Of a stretch of 64,000 nt of DNA, positions 1 to 9,030 are shown in pieces. Both the position numbers and the translations under genes were made by a program. Under the pieces are notes generated by a model, which had not been told where the DNA came from, did not search any database, and saw only the letters and a program-made list of their open reading frames with translations. The stretch is from Streptomyces clavifer (GTDB taxonomy: Bacteria > Actinomycetota > Actinomycetes > Streptomycetales > Streptomycetaceae). Position 1 is the first letter of the stretch. Each line of letters opens with the position of its first letter. The stretch spans positions 744,001-808,000 of the forward strand of contig BMWJ01000001.1 of assembly GCA_014651175.1 (NCBI GenBank), in the 5' to 3' direction.

Positions 1-648
1 CATGATCGTGATCGCTCCCGCCGAGTGCCGGATGAGTGCACCGAGTGCGAGCGAGAGCAGCCCGAGCATGGCGACGTAGAGACCCACGCCCACCGTGGAG
101 CGCAGCCAGTCGTCGGCGGACGGTGTTCCGCCGTCCAGCATGGCCGTCTGCAGGACGCCGACGACTCCGGTGGTCACCGTGGTGATGGTGAAGGAGAGCA
201 GGAAGAAGACGACCGACTTCGCGATCAGCATCCGCGCCCTGCTGGGGCAGGCGGTCAGGGTCGTACGGATCATGCCGGTGCCGTACTCGGACGCGATGGT
301 CAGCACGCCCAGGGTGATCACACAGATCGAGCCGAGCAGCACACCGAAGAAACCGAGGCTGAGCACCGGGGTGCCGTCCATCTCGGCGTCCGACTTGCTC
401 ACGGCGAACGCGGCGAGCAGGCCGACGCCGAGCAGCAGCACGACCATCACGCCCAGGGTCCACATCGTGGAACGCACCGAGCGGATCTTCGTCCATTCGG
501 AGGCGATCGCGTCACCGAGGCCGGGAGTGCGCACCGGGATGGGGGAGGCGTACAGGCCGGGGCCCCCGCCCTCCCAGCCCTGCGGAGGGTGCTGGTGGGG
601 CGCCCGGGGGGCCTGCGGGAGAGGCGGCGGAGTGGCCGGCGTCGTCAT
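1..648 (-). CDS. ABC-2 type transporter permease, partial (C-terminus beyond window)
   Basis: The first 216 residues are visible; the rest runs off the low-coordinate edge. A Pro-rich cytoplasmic N-terminus (about 45 residues) leads to the motif EWTKIRSVRSTMW (residues 51-63) and then hydrophobic segments, the first about residues 63-85. The second permease in this window has the near-identical motif EWTKIRTVSSTTW, so the two are paralogues. The ATG overlaps the TGA of the upstream ATPase gene as ATGA, so translation is probably coupled and the two proteins should form one exporter. The family is ABC-2/NatB-like; the substrate cannot be told from sequence. Confidence 0.85.
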   Translation of the reverse strand, partial: MTTPATPPPLPQAPRAPHQHPPQGWEGGGPGLYASPIPVRTPGLGDAIASEWTKIRSVRSTMWTLGVMVVLLLGVGLLAAFAVSKSDAEMDGTPVLSLGFFGVLLGSICVITLGVLTIASEYGTGMIRTTLTACPSRARMLIAKSVVFFLLSFTITTVTTGVVGVLQTAMLDGGTPSADDWLRSTVGVGLYVAMLGLLSLALGALIRHSAGAITIM

Positions 649-1835
649 CGGGGGTCCTCGCTGGTCTGGCGCGCGGTCGGGTCTGCGGGGACGGCCGCGG
701 GGGCCGCCGGTGCAGGGGCTGCGGGGGGCACCGGCGCCGGTGCGGCGGGCGCGGGGGCCACCGGTGCGGCGGCGTACGGGTTCTGTCCGGGCGGCGGCGG
801 GGCGTACCAGCCCTGCTGCGGCACCTCGGCGGGAAGCCGGGGCTGCTGCGCAGGATCCCCGTAGCCCGGATGGGGTCCGTAACCGGGCGGAGGCGGCTGG
901 AGCCCCGCCTTGGCGTCCGCCGTCGAGCGGTAGTCCACGGCGCCCTGCGTCATCCGCATGTACGCCTCCTCCAGCGACGCCTGGTGCGGCGAGAGCTCCC
1001 ACAGCCGGACGTCCGACGCATGGGCCAGATCGCTGATCCGGGGGAGCGGCAGCCCGGTGACGCGCAGGGCGCCGTCCGGCTCCGGCATGACCCCGCCGCC
1101 CGCCTCCGTCAGCGAGGCCGTCAGCTTCTCCCGCTGCTCCGGCCGGTCGGCGGGGATGCGCACCCGGGCGAAGTCCGCGGAGTTGGCGGAGATGAAGTCC
1201 TTGATGCTCATGTCGGACAGCAGCTGCCCGCGCCCGATCACGATCAGGTGGTCGGCGGTGAGCGCCATCTCGCTCATCAGGTGGCTGGAGACGAAGACCG
1301 TGCGGCCCTCGGACGCCAGCTGCTTCATCAGATTGCGGACCCAGAGGATGCCCTCGGGGTCGAGCCCGTTGACCGGCTCGTCGAAGAGCAGCACCTGCGG
1401 GTCGCCGAGCAGTGCCGCGGCGATGCCGAGCCGCTGCCCCATGCCGAGCGAGAAGCCGTTGGAGCGCTTCTTCGCGACGTCCTGGAGGCCGACGACCCCG
1501 AGCACCTCGTCCACCCGGGCCGCCGGGATGCCCGCCAGCTGCGCCAGGCACAGCAGGTGGTTGCGGGCGCTGCGCCCGCCGTGCACCGCCTTGGCGTCCA
1601 GCAGCGCGCCCACCTGGCGCGGCGCGTTCGGAAGACTGCGGAAGGCGTGCCCGCCGATCGTCACATGCCCCGCGGTCGGCCGGTCGAGGCCGAGCATCAT
1701 GCGCATGGTGGTGGACTTGCCCGACCCGTTGGGGCCGAGGAACCCCGTGACGGCCCCCGGCCGCACCTGGAAGGAAAGGTTGTACACGGCCGTTTTCGCG
1801 CCGTAGCGCTTCGTCAGGCCGACTGCCTCGATCAT
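645..1835 (-). CDS. ABC transporter ATP-binding protein (module 1)
   Basis: Energises export through the permease that follows it. The 396-residue protein has Walker A GPNGSGKST at residues 34-42, a signature helix reading FSLGMGQRLGIA instead of canonical LSGGQ, Walker B VLLFDEPVNGLD, and a switch histidine in FVSSHLMSEM. After about residue 310 it ends in a long Pro/Ala/Tyr/Gln-rich tail absent from the core family, probably disordered. I chose the ATG at 1835 (MIEAVGLTKRYG) because the paralogue at 3785 begins identically (MIELDGLTKRFG). Longer starts at 1850 or 1880 are possible but have no better ribosome site. Substrate unknown. Confidence 0.88.
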   Translation of the reverse strand: MIEAVGLTKRYGAKTAVYNLSFQVRPGAVTGFLGPNGSGKSTTMRMMLGLDRPTAGHVTIGGHAFRSLPNAPRQVGALLDAKAVHGGRSARNHLLCLAQLAGIPAARVDEVLGVVGLQDVAKKRSNGFSLGMGQRLGIAAALLGDPQVLLFDEPVNGLDPEGILWVRNLMKQLASEGRTVFVSSHLMSEMALTADHLIVIGRGQLLSDMSIKDFISANSADFARVRIPADRPEQREKLTASLTEAGGGVMPEPDGALRVTGLPLPRISDLAHASDVRLWELSPHQASLEEAYMRMTQGAVDYRSTADAKAGLQPPPPGYGPHPGYGDPAQQPRLPAEVPQQGWYAPPPPGQNPYAAAPVAPAPAAPAPVPPAAPAPAAPAAVPADPTARQTSEDPR

Positions 1836-1995
1836 TCTCCAGAGCCCCATCGACTTGTCTGCCGTCGGGGCCCAGGCCACCCGGCCGCACGCCCCCGTAA
1901 GAGTTAGGAGGATAACCAGCCCGTGACGGTTCCGGCCAAGCCGTCGCGGTGAGCGCCCGTACCTGCCGCACGGCCGCGGGTACCGCTCCCCGGGG

Positions 1996-2784
1996 TCAGG
2001 CGTCCCGTTCCTTCAGGACGAGGTAGCCGCCGATCAGCGCCGCCACCACCCACAGGGCCATGATGCCGAGCCCGGACCACGGCCCGTACGGTGCCGGATC
2101 GCTGTTCATGGCGTCCGGGACCACCTGCATGATCTTGGATCCGGCCTGGTCCGGGAAGTAGCGGGCGACGCTCTTGGCACCCGGGACCGCCGAGAGGATC
2201 TGCGAGACCAGGAAGAAGAACGGCATCAGGATGCCGAGCGACAGCATGGAGCTGCGCAGCATCGTGGCCACGCCCATGGAGAAGACCGCGATCAGGCCCA
2301 TGTAGACGCCGCCGCCGAAGACCGCGCGCAGCACGTTGTCCGCACCGATGTCCGTGCTGTGGTCGCCCAGCAGGGCCTGGCTGAGGAAGAAGGTCACGAA
2401 GCTGGTGGCGAGGCCGACCAGGAGGGCCAGGGCGCCCGCCACCGCGATCTTGCTGAAGAGGAACGAACCGCGTTGGGGCACGGCCGCGAGCGAGGTGCGG
2501 ATCATGCCGGAGCTGTACTCGGTACCGACCACCAGGACGCCGAACACCACCATGGCCAGCTGACCCAGGATCATCCCGGAGAATCCGACGTACGTGGGGT
2601 CGAAGGTGGCCCTCTCCGCGTCCGAGAGGTCGTCGAACTGGGCGTTCAGCAGGGCGCTGAGCGCCGCACCCATCGCGACGGTGACGACGAAGGCGGCGAC
2701 CAGGGTCCAGGTGGTGGAGGAGACCGTACGGATCTTGGTCCATTCGGAGTTCAGGACCGCGGGCACCGATGCCATCGCCGTCAC
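1996..2784 (-). CDS. ABC-2 type transporter permease (module 2)
   Basis: Membrane subunit of 262 residues with about six hydrophobic segments and the motif EWTKIRTVSSTTW close to the N-terminus, shared with the partial permease at the start of the window. The GTG start at 2784 overlaps the TGA of the upstream ATPase gene as GTGA, which supports this start and translational coupling. A longer in-frame start at 2832 would lie inside the ATPase gene and is unlikely. Family knowledge places such proteins in exporters of hydrophobic compounds or ions; nothing local reveals the cargo. Confidence 0.85.
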   Translation of the reverse strand: MTAMASVPAVLNSEWTKIRTVSSTTWTLVAAFVVTVAMGAALSALLNAQFDDLSDAERATFDPTYVGFSGMILGQLAMVVFGVLVVGTEYSSGMIRTSLAAVPQRGSFLFSKIAVAGALALLVGLATSFVTFFLSQALLGDHSTDIGADNVLRAVFGGGVYMGLIAVFSMGVATMLRSSMLSLGILMPFFFLVSQILSAVPGAKSVARYFPDQAGSKIMQVVPDAMNSDPAPYGPWSGLGIMALWVVAALIGGYLVLKERDA

Positions 2785-3785
2785 ACCCCCTTCGGGTCGT
2801 CGCCGGGCGCCGTGCCGGCCTGCTGGTTCCACTGGTCGCCCCAGTGGGGGCCCACCGGCGGCGGCTGCCGTCCGTCGCTGTCGGAGTGCGCGTGGTACTC
2901 CACGGAGCCCGCCGTCATCTGCATGAAGGCCTCCTCCAGGGAGGCCCGCTGGGAACTGAGCTCGTGCAGCACGATCCCGTGCCCCGCCGCGAACTCGCCC
3001 AGCTGCTCCGTGGTGGCCGCGTCGATCTCCAGGGTGCCGTTGCCCGCCTCGACCGCCACGATGCCCGCGGAATGCAGCGCGTCGCGCAGCCGCTCCTGTT
3101 CCGGGGAGCGCATCCGCACATAACTGCGGGAGTTCTCCTGGATGAAATCCGCCATCGAGGTGTCGGCGAGCAGTCTTCCCTGCCCGATCACAATCAAATG
3201 ATCGGCGGTCAGGGCCATTTCACTCATCAGATGCGAGGAAACGAAGATCGTCCGCCCGTCGGAGGCGAGTGCCTTCATCAGATTGCGGATCCAGTGGATT
3301 CCCTCGGGGTCCAGACCATTGACGGGTTCGTCGAACATCAGGATCTCGGGATCACCGAGCAGCGCGGCCGCGATTCCCAGCCGCTGGCCCATACCGAGGG
3401 AGAACCCCTTGGACTTCTTCCCGGCGACCGCGCTCAGCCCGACGGTGTCGAGTACGTGCGAGACCCGGCTCGCCGGAATGCGGTTGCTCTGCGCGAGGCA
3501 GAGGAGGTTGTTGTACGCGCTGCGCCCGCCGTGCATCGACTTCGCGTCCAGCAGGGCCCCGATGTGCTTGAGCGGCTCCTGCAGCTCCCGGTAGTGCTTG
3601 CCGTCGATGCGCACCGATCCGCCGGTCGGATTGTCGAGGTCGAGCATCATGCGCATGGTGGTGGACTTGCCCGCCCCGTTCGGGCCCAGGAAACCCGTCA
3701 CCATGCCCGGTCTGATCCGGCATGACAGATGGTCGACGGCAACCTTGTTGCCGAAGCGTTTGGTGAGACCGTCGAGCTCGATCAT
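2781..3785 (-). CDS. ABC transporter ATP-binding protein (module 2)
   Basis: Paralogue of the ATPase at 645-1835. The 334-residue protein has Walker A GPNGAGKST, signature FSLGMGQRLGIA, Walker B ILMFDEPVNGLD and the FVSSHLMSEM switch region. Its C-terminus is shorter and lacks most of the Pro-rich extension. It overlaps its permease by 4 bp. No clear Shine-Dalgarno stands before the ATG, so the message may be leaderless or read through from filP, which ends 86 bp upstream on the same strand. The adjacency and conserved motif set of the two modules indicate a local duplication. Confidence 0.88.
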   Translation of the reverse strand: MIELDGLTKRFGNKVAVDHLSCRIRPGMVTGFLGPNGAGKSTTMRMMLDLDNPTGGSVRIDGKHYRELQEPLKHIGALLDAKSMHGGRSAYNNLLCLAQSNRIPASRVSHVLDTVGLSAVAGKKSKGFSLGMGQRLGIAAALLGDPEILMFDEPVNGLDPEGIHWIRNLMKALASDGRTIFVSSHLMSEMALTADHLIVIGQGRLLADTSMADFIQENSRSYVRMRSPEQERLRDALHSAGIVAVEAGNGTLEIDAATTEQLGEFAAGHGIVLHELSSQRASLEEAFMQMTAGSVEYHAHSDSDGRQPPPVGPHWGDQWNQQAGTAPGDDPKGV

Positions 3786-3871
3786 GCGTTCACGCTAGAA
3801 CGGCCGCGAGCCCGGCGCCACCACAGGGGCGGAACCGGGCGCGCAACGGGTACGGCTGAGGTACGGACGTG

Positions 3872-4810
3872 TCAGCGGCCCTGCTGGGCCGGGACCCCGC
3901 GGGTGGCGGGCTCGTCGTCCACCGGGGAGCTCGCGGCGGCCACCGCGGCACCCGTCAGCGTCGCCAGCATCTCGCGGACGTTGGTCAGCTGGGCGTTGAT
4001 CGAGTCGCGGCGGTTGGTGAGCGCCGCCAGCTCGCGCTCCGACTCGCTGCGGATCCGGTCGGCCTTGGCGTTCGCGTCGGCCACGATGTCCTCGGCCTGG
4101 CGCTGCGCGGTCTCCACCGTCTGGCGGGCACGGCGCTCCGCGTCCGTACGGAGCTTCTCGGCCTCCAGGCGGAGCTGCTCGGCGCGGTGCTCGATCTCCG
4201 CGAGACGCTTCTCGGCCTTCGCCTGACGGGACGCGAGGTCGCGCTCCGACTGCTCGCGGCGCTTGGCGAGGTTCGTCTCGAAGTCCGCGGCGGCCTGGGC
4301 GGCCTTGGCGCGGGTCTCCTCGAAGAGGGCGTCCGCCTCCTCGCGCTTCTGCTGAGCGTCCTTCTGGGCCTCGGAGCGCAGCGTGCCCGCTTCGCCCTTG
4401 GCCTTCTCGACGATGCGAATGCCCTCGTCCTCGGCCTTCGCCTTGCGCTCGGAAGCGAACGACTCCGCGTCGTTGCGCACCTGCTGGGCGGCCGACTCGG
4501 CCAGCTCGCGGTGCTGCTCGGCCGCGCGACGGGCCTCCTCACGCAGGTCCTTCGCCTCCTCCTCGGCGAGGCGGAGGATCTTCTCGACGCGGGCACCGAG
4601 CCCGGCGTACGACGGCTCGGCCTCGTTGACCTGGGCCTGGGCGTTCTGCGTCTCGAGGTGGAGCTCCTCGATCCGCTTCTCCAGAGAGGTGATACGGGCG
4701 AGGGCACTGTCACGGTCGGCGACGATTTTGTTAATGCGGTCGTCCACCTGACCGCGGTCGTATCCACGTCGCACGAGCTCGAAGCCGAAGGGGGAGGAAG
4801 GGTCGCTCAT
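3872..4810 (-). CDS. filP: FilP, intermediate-filament-like coiled-coil protein
   Basis: Cytoskeletal protein of hyphal tips: in S. coelicolor FilP forms filaments behind the apex, interacts with DivIVA and Scy and gives the cell wall rigidity (established). This 312-residue protein opens with the DivIVA-like segment FGFELVRRGYDRGQVDDRI (residues 8-26) and is then almost entirely an Ala/Glu/Arg-rich coiled coil to about residue 275, ending in a short disordered tail. The length and the position immediately downstream of scy match the S. coelicolor arrangement (SCO5397-SCO5396 from memory). An AGGA ribosome site lies about 5 nt before the ATG. Older annotation as a cellulose-binding protein is the same gene. 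Confidence 0.93.
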   Translation of the reverse strand: MSDPSSPFGFELVRRGYDRGQVDDRINKIVADRDSALARITSLEKRIEELHLETQNAQAQVNEAEPSYAGLGARVEKILRLAEEEAKDLREEARRAAEQHRELAESAAQQVRNDAESFASERKAKAEDEGIRIVEKAKGEAGTLRSEAQKDAQQKREEADALFEETRAKAAQAAADFETNLAKRREQSERDLASRQAKAEKRLAEIEHRAEQLRLEAEKLRTDAERRARQTVETAQRQAEDIVADANAKADRIRSESERELAALTNRRDSINAQLTNVREMLATLTGAAVAAASSPVDDEPATRGVPAQQGR

Positions 4811-4995
4811 GGGGTTCCTGTCGAATGAGACCGGTGAGGTGTTAGAGGGAATCCTAGGGGCCTGAGCGGCGTGTCCACGTGAAGATGCCGCTTTGGTATG
4901 GAGAATGACCCCCCTTTTGAGTGGCCGGCCCCCGCAGCGCTTGCCACGCGAAGGGCCGAATGGTCACGCCGGAACAGGCGGCGGTGCCGGATCCG

Positions 4996-7900
4996 CTACC
5001 CATCCGACGCCTTTCCGCCGGACCGGTTGCCCGCTGCCGCGCCTGCCTTGACGGCCCCCGTGCCGCCGTTGGCAGCCTTGCCGCCGCCCGGAGCCTCGAA
5101 CGACTCCAACGCCTCCAGCACGTCCTGGACACGGGAGATCTCCGAGTTGATGTCCTCACGCCGGCGGACCAGCAGATCCAGCTCGCGACGGCCCTCGTCG
5201 ACCATCTGCTTCGCCTCGGCCTCGGCGTCGGCGCGCAGTTTCTCGGCGACGCGCGTCAGTTCGGCCTTCTTGGTCTCGGCCTCCTTGAGGAGCGACTCGG
5301 CGCGCCGCACCGCGGCGATACGCACCTTGCTCGCCTCGGAATTGGCGTCGGCCAGCAGCTCCTTGGCCTTCTCCTCGGCCTCGGTGCGCTGCTCCGTCGC
5401 CGCCTTCATCAGCTTGTCGACGCGCTCGCCCGCCGTCTTCATCTGCTCGGACGTCTCCCGGCGGGCCCGCTGGTGCAGCTCCTCGATCTCGCTCTCCAGC
5501 CGGGTCCTGAGCTCCTCCGCCCGCTCCCGCGTCGCCGTGGCGTCCCGCCGGGCGCCGACGAGCAGCTCGTCCGCGTCCGTACGGGCCCGCTCGACCAGGG
5601 TGTTGCCCTCCACGGTCGCGTCCGAAGTGATCCGTACGGCCTCGTTGCGCGCGGCGCCGACCATTCTGTCGGCCTGCTCCTCGGCCTCGGTGGCGGCGCG
5701 CAGCGCCTCCTCCTGAGCCTTCTCGACGAGCTGGTCGGCCTGCTCGGCGGCGTCGGCGCGGCGCTTCGCCGCGGCCTCGCGCGCCTCGTCCAGCATTCGG
5801 TCCGCCTCCTGGCGGGCCTCCGCACGCATCTGCTCGGCCGCGGACTCCGCGTCGGCGCGCAGCCGCTCCGACTCCTCGCGGGTGCGGGCCGCGTGCTCCT
5901 GCGCCGACCCGACCGCCTGCGCGGCCTCGGCGCGCAGCCGCTCCGCCTCGTCGGTCGCCTCGCCGAGGAACCGTTCCGACTGCTCGGTGGCCTCGGAGCG
6001 GATCCGCTCGCTCTCGCTCGTGGCCTCGCCGACGAGCCGGTCGGCCTGGGCCGCCGCCTCGGAACGGATGCGGTTGGCGTCCTCGCGGGCCTCGCCCCGG
6101 GCACGCGCCGCGTCGCGCTCCGCCGACGCGAGGGCGTCGGACGCCTCCGTACGGACCCGCTGGCTGTACTCCGAGGTGTCCGAGCGCAGCTTCTCCGACT
6201 CGGTGATCGCCTCGGACACGGTCCGCTCGGCGAGGGCCTTCGCGGCCTCCGACTCCTCGTGCGCGACCTGATGGATGCGGTTGGCGTCCTGGGCGGCCCG
6301 CTCGCGCTCGGCGTAGGCGTCGGCGCGGACCCGGTCCGCCTCCTCCTGTGCCTCCGTGCGCGTCCGCTCCGCGGACTGCTCGGCGGCCGACCGCAGGCCG
6401 GTGATCTCCTCCTCGGCCTGCTCCTGGAGGCCGGCGACGGCGTCCCTGACCTGCTGCGCGGTCTGCTCGGCCGCGGCGACCAGCTCGGTCGCCCGGCTGT
6501 CCGCCTCCTCGACCAGGCGCTGTGCCTCGGTCTGCGCGTCCTCGACCCGCTTGCGGGCGGAGGCGAGGAGCTCCTCGCTCTGCTCGCGGGCGCGCTCGCG
6601 CTCCTGCTCCGCCTCGGCGCGCGCGGCACCGAGCGTCTCCTCGGCCTCCCGGCGGCGGCGGTTCGCCTCCTCCTGGGCGGCGGCGAGGGCCTCGGCGGCC
6701 TCCGTGCCGACCCGCTCGGCGGCCGCGGCGGCCTCGGAGCGCACCCGGTCGGCGCTCTCCTGGGCCTCGGTCTTGAGCCGCTCCGCCTCGGTGGCGGCCT
6801 CGGTGCGCAGCCGTACGGCCACGGACTCGCCCTCGGCACGGGAGCGGGCGGCGTCGGCGGCGGCCTCGGTGCGCAGCCTCTCGGCCTCCGTCGCGGCCTG
6901 CTCCTGGAGTGTGCGCAGGCGCTCGGCGGCCTCGGTGCGCAGCCGCTCGGTCTCCTCGCTCGTCTCACGGCGGATCCGCTCCGCCTCGGTGCGTGCCTCT
7001 CCGAGCGCCGTCTCGGCGGCAGTGACCCGGGACTCGGCCTCGGTGTGCAGCCGGGTCAGCTCGTCGGCCGCCTCGGCCCTGCGGGCCTCTATGGCCCGCT
7101 CGGTCTCCTCGCGGAGGACCGCGGAGGCCTGCTCGGCCGCGGCCGTCAGCGCGGAGGCCTGCTCCTCGGCCTCGGCGCGCAGCTTCTCCGCCTCGCCGCG
7201 GCTGCGCTCCAGCGCCTCCTCGGCCTGCTTGCGCAGCGTGCCGGCGCGCTCGGCGGCCTCGGCCCGGACACGCTCACCCTCCGTGCTCGCGGAGGTCCGC
7301 AGCTCCTCGGCATCCGCCTTCGCCTTGGTCAGCAGCTCCTCGGCGGTGCGGGCACCCTCCTCCAGCTGCTGGACGGCCTCGCGGCGGGCCTCGCCGCGGA
7401 TGCGCTCACCCTCGGCGACGGCCTCGGAGCGCAGCTGCTCGGCCTCGCCGCGCAGCCTGCGCGCCTCCTCCTGCAGCTCGACGGTCTTGGCCCGGTACTC
7501 CTTGGTGTCGTCCTTGGCCGCGCCCTTGAGCTGGTCGGCCTGCTCGGCGGCCTCGCCGCGCAGCCGGTCCGCCTCGGCCTCGGCCTCGCGGCGGATCCGG
7601 TCGGCCTCCTCGCCGGCCGCCCTGGTGGTCGACCTGGCGTCCTCCGACGCCTTGGTCAGGACCTCCTCGGCACTGCGGGCCGCCTTGGCGAGCTGGGCCG
7701 CGGCGTCCTCGGCGGCCAGGGTGCGGGCGTTCTCGGAGGCCTCGGCGACCAGCCGCTCGGCCTTCGCCCGGGCGTCCGCGAGTGCCTGCTCGGCCTCTTC
7801 CTTGAGCGTCTCGGCCTGCTTCGTGGCCTCGCCGACCAGCCGGGCGATCTCGGACTTCGCGGTCCGGGTGCGCTGCTCGTTCTGCGACTCGGCACCGGCC

Positions 7901-8787
7901 AGCCGCTTGGCGGCGGCCTCATTGGCCTCGGAGACGACCTTCTCGGCCTCCAGCCGTGCCTCGCGCAGCCGGGTCTCGGCCTCCTGCATGCGCTGTTCGG
8001 CGGCGCGGCCGAGCTCCGCGGTCTGCTGCCGGGCCTGGTCGGTCTCCGCCGTGGCCGTCGAGCGCAGCCGCTCGGCGTGGCCGGCGGCCTCCTGGGCCTG
8101 GGTGGAGGCGGCGTCGAGCAGCCGCTCGGCGTCCCGGCGGGCCCGCAGCAACGTGTTCTCGGCCTCGGAACGGGCCGCCTCCGCCTCGGCGTTGACGCGC
8201 CGACCGGTCTCGTCGGCGAGCCTGGCCGCCTCGGCGCGGGCGGCGGCCAGCGACTGCTCCGCCTCGGCACGCGACTCGTCCAGGAGCCGGCGGGCCTGCG
8301 ATTCGGTCCGGGCCCGCAACTGCTCGGCCCAGGCGACGTTCTCGTTGACGTGGGACTCGACGGTCTGGCGGCGTTCCGCCAGTTCCTGGTCGAGCCGCTG
8401 CCTGCGCTGCACGGCCTCGGTGTGCAACTCCGCCTGCAGACGGGCCTGGTGCTCCGCGTGCTCCTGCAGGATCCGCTGCGTCTGGGCCCTGGCCTCGCGC
8501 AGCTCGCGCTCGGCGTCGTTACGCATCTGGTCGGCCTGGACCTGGGCGTTGCGGAGCATCTGTTCGGCCTGGTAGCCGATGTCCGCGCTGTCGTGTGCGG
8601 GACGGGTCGCGAGATTGCGCCGAGCCTCGTGCAGCTTGGCGCGCAAGACCTCGACCTGGTAGCCGAGGTCCTCGGCGTGCTGGACGGCCTTCTCCCGGTC
8701 GGTCTTCAGCCGGTCCATCTCGGCTTCGAACCGCGAGAGATGGTCGTCGTCAGCTCGGTGGCTCTGCTGGCTTTCGTAGCCCCGCAC
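4996..8787 (-). CDS. scy: Scy, polarisome scaffold coiled-coil protein
   Basis: Giant coiled-coil scaffold that assembles the tip-organising centre and controls branching by binding DivIVA and FilP (established for S. coelicolor). From the GTG at 8787 the product is 1263 residues. The head (VRGYESQQSH then HLSRFEAEMDRLK) is followed by over 1100 residues of Ala/Glu/Arg-rich helix with recurring EAE-RLR-EA blocks, then a short Gly-rich basic end. The longer frame to 8895 would add 36 residues translated from a repeat-like intergenic element, so I prefer 8787, which has AAGGA about 12 nt upstream. A 185-bp gap separates it from filP. The antisense strand is open for 3.9 kb only because of codon bias. 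Confidence 0.92.
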   Translation of the reverse strand: MRGYESQQSHRADDDHLSRFEAEMDRLKTDREKAVQHAEDLGYQVEVLRAKLHEARRNLATRPAHDSADIGYQAEQMLRNAQVQADQMRNDAERELREARAQTQRILQEHAEHQARLQAELHTEAVQRRQRLDQELAERRQTVESHVNENVAWAEQLRARTESQARRLLDESRAEAEQSLAAARAEAARLADETGRRVNAEAEAARSEAENTLLRARRDAERLLDAASTQAQEAAGHAERLRSTATAETDQARQQTAELGRAAEQRMQEAETRLREARLEAEKVVSEANEAAAKRLAGAESQNEQRTRTAKSEIARLVGEATKQAETLKEEAEQALADARAKAERLVAEASENARTLAAEDAAAQLAKAARSAEEVLTKASEDARSTTRAAGEEADRIRREAEAEADRLRGEAAEQADQLKGAAKDDTKEYRAKTVELQEEARRLRGEAEQLRSEAVAEGERIRGEARREAVQQLEEGARTAEELLTKAKADAEELRTSASTEGERVRAEAAERAGTLRKQAEEALERSRGEAEKLRAEAEEQASALTAAAEQASAVLREETERAIEARRAEAADELTRLHTEAESRVTAAETALGEARTEAERIRRETSEETERLRTEAAERLRTLQEQAATEAERLRTEAAADAARSRAEGESVAVRLRTEAATEAERLKTEAQESADRVRSEAAAAAERVGTEAAEALAAAQEEANRRRREAEETLGAARAEAEQERERAREQSEELLASARKRVEDAQTEAQRLVEEADSRATELVAAAEQTAQQVRDAVAGLQEQAEEEITGLRSAAEQSAERTRTEAQEEADRVRADAYAERERAAQDANRIHQVAHEESEAAKALAERTVSEAITESEKLRSDTSEYSQRVRTEASDALASAERDAARARGEAREDANRIRSEAAAQADRLVGEATSESERIRSEATEQSERFLGEATDEAERLRAEAAQAVGSAQEHAARTREESERLRADAESAAEQMRAEARQEADRMLDEAREAAAKRRADAAEQADQLVEKAQEEALRAATEAEEQADRMVGAARNEAVRITSDATVEGNTLVERARTDADELLVGARRDATATRERAEELRTRLESEIEELHQRARRETSEQMKTAGERVDKLMKAATEQRTEAEEKAKELLADANSEASKVRIAAVRRAESLLKEAETKKAELTRVAEKLRADAEAEAKQMVDEGRRELDLLVRRREDINSEISRVQDVLEALESFEAPGGGKAANGGTGAVKAGAAAGNRSGGKASDG

Positions 8788-8806
8788 TGCGCGGTCCCAT
8801 CCTTCC

Positions 8807-8885
8807 CCGAGCTCTGAACTTCTTCCCCAAGCTCGCAACTTCGTTCGAGCAGGGGATGCCCCACTGAGCAGGGGAGGCCCCAACC
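8807..8885. repeat. Streptomyces-type intergenic palindromic repeat upstream of scy
   Basis: This stretch contains the near-duplicate words GAGCAGGGGATGCCCC and GAGCAGGGGAGGCCCC. Beside them is a hairpin at 8832-8851 with arms GCTCG/CGAGC and AAC/GTT, one bulged C and a TTC loop. GC-rich elements with this architecture (an AGCTTCG-like hairpin flanked by CCCC/GGGG words) are common between Streptomyces genes, from memory. It lies directly before the scy start, so it may shape the scy 5' leader. Confidence 0.5.
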
Positions 8886-9030
8886 CTGGTCGCAATTCTC
8901 CATGCGAGTACCGCTCGCGGGCGAGCGGTCTCCCGGGGAATGGTGACAGATCAACGGCGGGGACGCGGCACGCCCCCGGCCCGGCCCCGGCCCGGAACCG
9001 CCCACTCTACCGGGCCGGGTATCCGTCGGG

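Noticed and set aside
4921-8817. Open plus-strand frame of about 1,300 codons opposite scy
   Set aside because: It is a Leu/Gly/Arg-rich mirror of the scy coding strand, caused by the strong third-position GC bias and by the scarcity of stop codons opposite Ala/Glu/Arg codons. It has no domain, no ribosome site and no homologue-like features.
8788-8895. Longer N-terminus for Scy (36 extra residues)
   Set aside because: The extra residues are translated from a repeat-like intergenic element, and the GTG at 8787 has a better ribosome site and the expected Scy head.
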